A DNA stretch of 64,000 nucleotides from Conus ventricosus (lineage: Eukaryota; Mollusca; Gastropoda; Neogastropoda; Conidae): positions 102,544,683-102,608,682 of the forward strand of contig CM031602.1 of assembly GCA_018398815.1 (NCBI GenBank). Reading direction: 5' to 3'. The notes under the pieces are model-generated. The model did not search any database. It was given only the letters and a program-made list of their open reading frames with translations, and had not been told where the DNA came from. Numbering within the stretch: the first letter of the stretch is position 1; each line of letters starts with the position of its first letter. The translations under genes and the position numbers were made by a program. Positions 57,527 to 64,000 of this stretch are shown here, in pieces.

Positions 57527-57631
57527 ATTTTTCGGCTACCTGTTGTGTATCGGGCACTTAATTGTATTTCTAGTCTTGGGGTTTTATATCAATAGTTAAA
57601 AAAAAATGAGGTGGGGGGTGATTGTGTTGGC

Positions 57632-57660
57632 ACTCTCTCTCTTTTCCCCTCTCTCTCTCT

Positions 57661-57702
<42 letters not shown>

Positions 57703-57712
57703 CTCTCTCTCA
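57632..57712. repeat. (CT)n microsatellite
   Basis: About 80 bp of CT repeats. Confidence 0.95.
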
Positions 57713-57784
57713 GATGAACATACTATGGATCTATAATGCCTGTTGTTAATGTATGTACATACTCGGGGAAAATATCTATTAAAC

Positions 57785-58060
57785 AAGTCGTTCCAGCGAG
57801 GAGTCAAGCAGGCCACCTACATCGCAGCCAAAATCCCCGCTCAACAGAGGGCCAAGGCCTTACATGTTGCCCCTGCTATACGCTTCACTGATTCGGTCTC
57901 GTGACCTGGGTAAGTCCCATTTGGTCCCCGTGATCTGAAACGAGTTCACTCAGTCTGCAACAGCCCTCGCTGAGGAAGATGGCCGGATGGCTGTCGAAAG
58001 CTACGAGTGGTAGTGCATCTTCTTCTGTTGGGAGACTTGGTCTAATTCTAGGTGCAATAA
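57785..58060 (+). pseudogene. possible Penelope-like element 3' remnant
   Basis: The frame RGVKQATYIAAKIPAQQRAK (about 57,795-57,855) resembles the C-terminal part of GIY-YIG endonuclease regions in Penelope-like elements. It is followed by SATALAEEDGRMAVESYEW-type sequence (about 57,955-58,012) that I associate with 3' ends of such elements. Short, so uncertain. Confidence 0.35.
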
Positions 58061-58179
58061 TTTTATTTATCAACGTGCTTAAATGTTATCTCTGCTTGCA
58101 AATATCTAAAAAGTAGGACTAACAAAGTATCATTGAGCATACTAAAGATTTTTGACGTTGCCAAAAGCAACTCCTTACT

Positions 58180-58505
58180 TTGTTTTGAAGTTATTTGATG
58201 CACAAGTTCAACCTTTGTTTCATAATGGAGCTGAAGTATGGGGCCTTGATACTGCTGCTAGTGACTCATTGTTAAATGTGCTTTGAAAAAAAATCCTTGG
58301 AGTATTATTGCTAAAAGCCAAATGATTTTTACATGGTGAAATAGCTAGATTTCCAATATATTTTAATTCCGTTGTTTAATGTGTTTCACTATTGGCTTAA
58401 AATTATTCAGATTTCAGGATTTCAGATTAACACACAAAGCATATCGGATGATGTCAACTCAGATGACAGAGGAAAGAAAAACATGGTGATTGTAAAGCAA
58501 TGTCT
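58180..58505 (+). pseudogene. non-LTR reverse transcriptase C-terminal fragment
   Basis: Reads KLFDAQVQPLFHNGAEVWGL (about 58,184-58,243), then LLNVL and ILGVLLLKAK, GEIARFPIYFNS (about 58,336-58,371), and a late K-x-M...DDRGKKN segment to about 58,490. This order of an AEVWG block followed by a G-E-x-x-R-(Y/F)-P block is typical of the region after the palm in many non-LTR reverse transcriptases. Internal stops. Separate from copies 1 and 2. Confidence 0.6.
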
Positions 58506-59040
58506 TAAATAAATGTTAGCGAACCGTCAAGAGAAACGTGGACAAACGAGTCCACAAGACAAAACACGACGCGTTTTTTGACCTCTTTTGTCTTCTTCAG
58601 GCAAGACACAACAAATAGGACAATGAAAGTGAAATGAGTTTGTCACTTAGCTTGATTTTCTTCAGCGCAAGGGAGGCTTGAATGAAAACGAGTCTGTTAG
58701 AAGGCGAGATAATGTGTGAGTCAAGGTAATAATGATGGTAATAATTATTACTGGGTAGGAATAGTAACAAAGGTTAAACTATTGAAAATAATATATCAAG
58801 ACAGGATTACTACTACTTTTGGTGATAAGGCAAAATAACAGTTGTAGTATGGAGAAAGGAGAGTGGGTTAGAGGATGGCAAACGGCATGGTTGCCGTGGC
58901 AACAGCGTTAGTGGCGATGGTGAGATCAATACTAACAATAGTATTACTGATGACACAGCTAACAACTATTTTGAAGGTAAAGGTAGTAAAAGCATGATAC
59001 AGAAATATATTTAGAAATTAGATTTATATAAAAATCATAA
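58506..59040. other. unassigned region with a small hairpin
   Basis: A perfect hairpin GTGGACAAACGAGTCCAC lies at about 58,540-58,557, and a TCTTCTTCAGGC segment at 58,590-58,602 (see findings). No coding sequence. Confidence 0.35.
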
Positions 59041-59230
59041 TAAATAAATTCAAGAAAAAAATGATAATAAATAAATAAATAAATGAAACATAAATTGTAA
59101 GAAAAAAAGAAATTAGAAAAACATAAATGAATAATAATAATAATAATAGTAATAATAATAATAAAAATAAATACGTAAATAAATAAATAAATAAATGAAT
59201 AAATAAATGAATAAGTGAATAATTGAAAAA
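59041..59230. repeat. A/T-rich (TAAA)n/(TAA)n tract
   Basis: Low-complexity AATAAATAAATA and AATAATAATA repeats. The Leu/Phe/Tyr-rich minus-strand frames are artefacts. Confidence 0.95.
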
Positions 59231-59307
59231 ATAATAAGGTAACTGATTGTAAGTAGCTTTATTGGAATTCCCATGTAAACACTGATGTTTCTTAGCGAGC
59301 TCACGCT

Positions 59308-60372
59308 TCTGCCTGTTGTTCATATTCATTATCCTTTGTATTGACCTAAATCAATTTGGCCAGTTCTGTCCAAACCCTTGGAAAATCACAAAAATAACAC
59401 CTATACCACCATCATGACCTCTGCAATCTACTAAATGAACTTCAATCGGGATTCAGGGGAAAACGTTCTTGTCATACAGCACTTACAAACCTAGTAGAGC
59501 AATGGCTAATCAGTGTTAAATGAAAATAGATACTGTTGAGCACTGCTTGTTGATTTTGGAAAGACTTTTGATATAACTGGCAACGAATTATCATGCACGA
59601 AAACATTATCGAATGGTATAACAGGAAGCACCTTCCAACTGATCACATCATCCCTAGAAGACTGTCGACAGGCCGTTTGTGTCAACTCATGACAGAAGTT
59701 ATCTACCTGACATGGCGTACCCCAGCGTTCTGCGTTAGGCCCGTTGCTGTTCTCAGATTATATGAATGATCTACCTCTATATGTTGAGGATTTATGTGAA
59801 CTCTTTTGTGATGATACCACTGTCCACACAAGCAGCTCCAGCTTAGAAGTTGTTTTCACTTCGTTACAAAAGAATGCCGACGTCTTATGTGATTGGTGGA
59901 ATGTATATCATATGTCACTGCATCCTAATAAAACAAAACTGAACCTGATAACAAGGCAAAGAAGACAAACTATAACCACGAAGCCTCCATCTGTTTTTTC
60001 CCCCAATAATCAGGAAACTGAAGTGGCGGATAGCCATTGAGGTTTAGGTGTACATATTGATAATACTCTTCCCTTGTCTTATTACTTGCACAATTAATAT
60101 GTAAATCAATATCAAGACAGACATATCAGCTGTAGAGGATCAATCATTTTTTAAACCTTTATGCTAGACAATTATCCATACATGCGCATATTCTCTCTTC
60201 AACCAATAATTATTCAGCACTATTTGACTATCCTAGTGCTAAAGTAATGAAACCTCTTACCAGTGTCTACAAAAGAGCACTTAAAGCAGTTCTTTTTAAA
60301 CCGTGAGGTCTTAGTAAAGGTGATTATACTAAAGCAGGGGCTTCTCCACTAAAATTATATGTGCTCTTGTCA
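59308..60372 (+). mobile_element. truncated non-LTR retrotransposon, copy 2
   Basis: Second copy of the element at 54,652-55,735. Alignment runs to GTGCT..GTCA (60,361-60,372), where the LTR begins. In copy 1 the sequence continues uninterrupted past this point, so the LTR element inserted into copy 2. Confidence 0.75.
59424..60040 (+). pseudogene. non-LTR reverse transcriptase fragment, copy 2
   Basis: A 98-codon open frame from 59,744 keeps LFSDYMNDLPLYVEDLCELF, then CDDTTVHTSSSSLEVV, MSLHPNKTKLNLITR and TITTKPPS. It is better preserved than copy 1 (PLYV versus SLYV; longer downstream frame). Active-site FCDD at about 59,808-59,819. Confidence 0.75.
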
Positions 60373-61354
60373 TGTGACGTAGCCTCACATCAAGGCATGT
60401 GACGCTCCATCACATGTAGTTAGTGATATGAATCATTTCCCCATGCCACTACTGAAAAGGAAGAATATTCGTGTGGCTTGACTAGTGTAGCGGGCGTCCC
60501 AAATAATTGTGAGTATGACTCGGTAAAGAAACAAGGGTGGTCATTGGGTGAAAGTGACCACTGAGAGATAGTTTAACAAGGGTTGGTAAGGTGCTGGTCA
60601 TGTGTTTTGAACACTGAGTATGCACTCACTAGGAGGAAGAAGGAAAGAATCAGTTTTAACCCAGCAGATGGCCTAGAGACTCGAACCTGTCAGGACGTTG
60701 GTCCTCGCTGCTGACCAGTCATTACCAGCCCTTCACCCTTTTACCCTTCGCCCTTCACCCTTCACCTTTCACCCCGTGAGGTGGTTGAAGATGGCCATGG
60801 TGTGGGGAACACACGGTAGTTCAGCCCCAGCAAGTACCAACTCCATGGAGAGGAGTTGGAACTCGTCAGTTCTCAAGGGACAGAAGAAGTCGAGGAAGAG
60901 AAGGCGAAACTCATGTCTCCAGTGACGAGATAATTCAAGGGGGCAATCCGATGTCTAAGAAAGACAGGGAATCGGGAAAACATGGAAGCTTTTACTTGAT
61001 GCAGGCAGGGCATCAGTGAGTACAGGAGCTATTTATTCTCCTGGTCTGGTTTTTTGGGGGCTACTGTAATGTGAAGGCCATGGCTTTATAGAAGCTGGAC
61101 TGGATTATTTTATCTCTCAGTGTAAAGAGAGATACATGTGTAAAGATTAATTTATCTCTCAGTGTAAAGAGAGATACAGGTGTAAAATCTGTTTATAAGT
61201 TGTTGATGTGATTTAGTAAAGTGTTTTTCCCTGAAGGAGAGGGGGAGAAGAACAAACATTCGGTAGTGCGCCTTTTGGTTGATTGGAAAGATTGCGTGTG
61301 CGTATGGAGTAAATGCTGTCATGAATGCGCGGGTGCAAAAGTGACAGTGTGACA
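60373..61354 (+). mobile_element. 5' LTR of a gag-bearing LTR retrotransposon
   Basis: Predicted from its ends: TGTGACGTAGCC at 60,373 and GTGTGACA at 61,354, followed after one base by a TGG-initial primer site. The start coincides with the end of homology between the two non-LTR copies. It includes a CCCTTCACC-rich stretch (60,728-60,775) and a duplicated hairpin (61,108-61,190). The 3' LTR is outside the window, so the length of 982 bp is inferred. Confidence 0.65.
61108..61190. repeat. tandemly duplicated hairpin inside the LTR
   Basis: Two units (about 61,108 and 61,151, period about 43 bp) each contain TATCTCT and AGAGATA separated by 8-10 nt, forming identical small stem-loops. Confidence 0.7.
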
Positions 61355-61355
61355 G

Positions 61356-61368
61356 TGGTGACCCCGAC
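61356..61368 (+). promoter_or_regulatory. probable tRNA primer-binding site
   Basis: TGGTGACCCCGAC starts with TGG, the complement of a tRNA CCA end, one base after the LTR end. The matching tRNA cannot be named without the genome's tRNA set. Confidence 0.55.
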
Positions 61369-61384
61369 AAAAGAAAAAAGAAAA

Positions 61385-61545
61385 AGAAAGATTTCTATTT
61401 GTGCCCTTGGGGCTTTAAAAAAAAGATTTCTATTTGTACCCTCAAGGGTTTGAGGAAGAAAAAAAAGGAAAGATTTCTATTTATACCCTCGGGACCTGAA
61501 AAAAAAAATTTCTATTTGTACCCTTTGAGGGAAGGAAAAAAAAAG
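61385..61545 (+). repeat. four imperfect repeats in the retroelement leader
   Basis: The motif AAAGATTTCTATTTGTACCC recurs four times, each followed by a short C/G run able to pair (CCCTTGGGG, CCCTCAAGGG, CCCTCGGG). Spaced about 40-50 bp apart between the primer site and gag. Confidence 0.75.
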
Positions 61546-61699
61546 AAGAAAGTTTAATTATTTATTGTGTATAATATTTGCATTTTTTTTTTCTATTTTT
61601 ATATGTGTTTCGGGTAGTTGACATTTCTTTTGGTTGCTCTACTCCGTTAAGGTTTTTTTTTTTTGGTAGGATTTCCTTTTGACCCTTTCCCCCCTCAGG

Positions 61700-62000
61700 A
61701 CCGATAGCCTCAACCTCCTCTTGCTCGTACCTGGCAGCAAGGGGGCAGGGCGTTGAGGAGTCGCTGTCCTTCCCCTAGAGTATTAGATTTGTTTTGTCCC
61801 CTTCCCCAGACTGATAGCCCCAACCTCTTCCTGCGTTTAGCAGGGGGGCATGGCGTTGGGGAGTCGGTAGTCCTTCCCTTCTCGTAAATATCTATTTCTT
61901 TCCCTTTCCTATTGTTTCAGTTTGATTTTTCCCCTTGCCCCTCAGAGTGTGGGATCGACTTCACTCCGTCACGCAACTAGTGTAGGTGGTGGAGTTGATT
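61700..62000 (+). ncRNA. structured leader: two covarying hairpins and a third stem
   Basis: Unit 1 pairs CCTCAAC (61,708-61,714) with GTTGAGG (61,752-61,758), and the inner stem CTTGCT (61,720-61,725) with AGCAAG (61,736-61,741). Unit 2 pairs CCCCAAC (61,818-61,824) with GTTGGGG (61,855-61,861), and inner CCTGC (61,830-61,834) with GCAGG (61,840-61,844). The units differ at paired positions in both stems yet remain complementary. A third stem pairs 61,954-61,965 with 61,988-61,999 using three G-U pairs. A cis-acting RNA signal in the LTR element leader, such as packaging, dimerisation or translation control, is inferred. Confidence 0.6.
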
Positions 62001-62851
62001 ACCGCTCAACCCAAATAAACATCTTTATCTTTTGATTATTTTTTTTCTGGATGTGGTGCGAGATTTTTTTTGAGTTTGGGTGAATGTGCATTTATTAATT
62101 GATTGTTTATTATTTTGCATTATTGCTGTAGTGTTGTGTATATTGTGAGTGATTTGTTTTTTCCCGTCTCCAGTTTCACGGGAGACAGTGACCACTAGGG
62201 TGCTGTCTGAGGGATTCTTTTACTGTTCTTGATTTATTCTCACTGTTCCGGTCCTGTGTATCCTTTCATTTCCTTTTCACCCCCTTTTTCAAAACCTCTT
62301 AAACCTTCTCATCAATAAGCTCCTATCTAGTTTTCTTTCAACATTTTCATCTTTTAGGTAGGATTTCCGCTAGTTTGTGTTTCTTCCCTCTTTTTAATTG
62401 TTTGTGCTTCCATTTGTTTTGTAAATTTATATTCATTTTTTGTATAAGGCGGTGCATTTGTTTTGTAAATCCATTTGAAATTAAGTAAGAAAGAAAGACT
62501 GACAACAAGAACATTTAAGAACTAAAACTTTATAAAGAATTTATTTTCAGAAAACTTTATTGTGTTTTTTTCCTTTCTTAGGAAAAACAGATTTGCATTG
62601 AACTTCATTTTTTTTTTTTTTTAAATTCCAAATTGATAGCAGTTTGCAAATTACTTTTGGAAAAATACATTCCTTGGATTTGATATCTACCCTGTTTGGT
62701 AAGCTGTTTTCTGTTTACACCGGAAATTGAATTCTTTATTTGTATATACTATAATTACAGTTTTTGTGAAATATACAACATCATCATTTATCGCCTTATT
62801 TTTATTCATACTTAGAAATTGTTTTGTGTTTATATCTGTTGACGGTTCATT
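62001..62851. other. T-rich remainder of the retroelement leader
   Basis: A/T-rich non-coding sequence leading to the gag start at 62,852. No splice or regulatory site is evident. Confidence 0.4.
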
Positions 62852-64000
62852 ATGGATGATTTTGATAAATATGTTAAACAAGCGGAACGCTTGGGTTTTG
62901 ATGGAGAAAAACTTACTAACTATGTGCAACAATGCATAGATAGGGCAGACAGGCTAAGAGAGAGAGAAGAAAATAGACTACAGAGGAAGCTGAAGCTGAA
63001 GAAAATAGATTACAGAGGGAAGCTGAAGCTGAAGAAAAAAAATTACAGAGAGAAGCTGAAGCTGAAGAAAAAAGATTACAGAGGGAAGCTGAAGCTGACG
63101 AACGTCAATTTAAGTTGAGGCAGTTAGAACTAGAGACTGATGCTGAAATTAAAAGATTACAGGCATCGAGAGAACCTCCACCAGTCGGTTCCGCAAGCGT
63201 GCCTCAACCAAAAACAGCATACATACCAAAGTTGCCGCCTTTCGAGGAAAAAACGGATGACATTGATAGTTTTCTTTTCAGATTTGAAAGTCACGCAACG
63301 TCTTGTGGTTGGCCAAAGGAAAAGTGGACATTGTATATTGCATCGTTGTTTAAGGGTAGCGCTTTGGCATTGTACCACACACTCGCGGCGAAACATAATT
63401 TAACTTGGGATCAGTTGAAGGAAGAACTCCTCAAGAAATTTCAATGTTCTGCTGATCGTTTTCGCGAACGTTTTCGTTCTGTGCGCCCTGACAAAGGAGA
63501 ATCGTTTCCATCGTTTCTAATTCGTATGAGTCATTGTTTACATCGATGGATCGATCTATCAAAAACGAACAAGACTTTTCAATCACTGCGAGATCTCCTT
63601 CTTAGAGAACAACTTTTCCAGAGCGTGAGCAAAGAACTGACCACTTTCCTTAAAGAAAGGCAATTTGAAAATGTTGAGGAAATGTGTCAGATGGCTGATC
63701 AGTATTGTATCGCTCACCCAGACAAGGGCGTGGCTAGGAAAGGAGAATTTCCATCTTTGAGTCTCATGCGTCATGTACTATCCCATCGGACAGGGATATT
63801 ACAGGAAAGGAAATCGTGGGTCATTTCTGGGTCCTCAAGGATATACCTATCCTAGGAACGGATAGGGATCTTTCCGCGGTTCGAGTGACTTTCGTCAGTA
63901 CCAGTACTCGCCGCTGGAAAGACCTGTTGCTCCTCAGCAAACGTTCCGAGGTCATGGACAACGACCACCGCGTAGACCTTTTGGGCCAGTTCGTGGACAG
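62852..64000 (+). pseudogene. gag: gag of an LTR retrotransposon (frameshifted, runs off window)
   Basis: Structural capsid-type protein of an LTR element, most like Ty3/gypsy. Starts MDDFDKYVKQAERLGFDGEK at 62,852. A Glu/Ala-rich coil built from 33-bp DNA repeats (62,981-63,100) follows; a one-base loss near 62,983 shifts the frame until 63,115. The gag core (63,210-63,720) has KLPPFEEKTDDIDSFLFRFE, W..W...IASLFKGSALALY, LKEELLKKFQCS, FRERFRSVRPDKGESFPSFL and LLREQLFQSVSKELTTFLKE, as in SCAN-like gag domains. Near 63,790 another slip leads into an Arg/Gly/Pro-rich tail (to 64,000), fitting a nucleic-acid-binding end. No zinc knuckle is reached. Confidence 0.8.

Noticed and set aside
59024..59329. 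Leu/Phe/Tyr-rich frame as a membrane protein
   Set aside because: It derives from the (TAAA)n tract and is low complexity.

Overview
The window looks like repeat-dense DNA from an animal genome. Protein-coding Polinton/Maverick-type elements, Tc1-like transposons, non-LTR and LTR retroelement pieces, (GT)n and (CT)n microsatellites and several minisatellites fit a marine invertebrate, perhaps a gastropod or other mollusc; this is inference from repeat style, not a marker gene. I could not recognise any host gene with confidence. Nearly every long reading frame is broken by single-base indels, so products were read from short frame segments and conserved motifs.

Region 1 (about 1-43,680) is a cluster of related large DNA transposons of the Polinton/Maverick (adintovirus-like) class. 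Shared gene order, from the integrase end inward: 23-bp subterminal repeats; a small membrane protein; a small ORF; divergently two small ORFs and the integrase (Asp, Asp, Glu); a small ORF; then, on the opposite strand, protein-primed-type DNA polymerase B (with an embedded endonuclease VII-like zinc module), a hydrophobic Gly/Ala-rich ORF and a probable capsid protein; then, divergently, a coiled-coil/membrane protein, further ORFs and an A32/FtsK-like packaging ATPase. Copy A runs 3,233-17,510 and holds the whole set in one copy. In front of it lies the polymerase arm of another copy (1-3,232, opposite orientation). Copy B (19,556-23,297) is an internal fragment. Copy C (about 25,060-43,677) has terminal repeats at both ends. 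It lacks the ATPase and carries a second, diverged polymerase gene on its right arm (39,482-43,538), preceded by a stand-alone duplicate of the polymerase N-terminal domain.

The same Tc1-like transposon sits at the same TA inside the capsid genes of B and C but not A. Another, catalytically damaged Tc1 relative (from 43,678) is inserted in the right terminal repeats of C.

Region 2 (45,100-60,372) has no recognisable host gene. It holds a YRDD-type reverse transcriptase scrap, microsatellites, a 51-bp minisatellite, three different satellite blocks (53/46-, 59- and 42-bp units), and two copies of a truncated non-LTR reverse transcriptase element.

Region 3 (60,373-64,000) is the 5' part of an LTR retrotransposon inserted into the second non-LTR copy: a probable 982-bp LTR, a tRNA-type primer site, a structured leader whose two tandem hairpins show compensatory base changes, and the start of gag. 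It continues past the window end.
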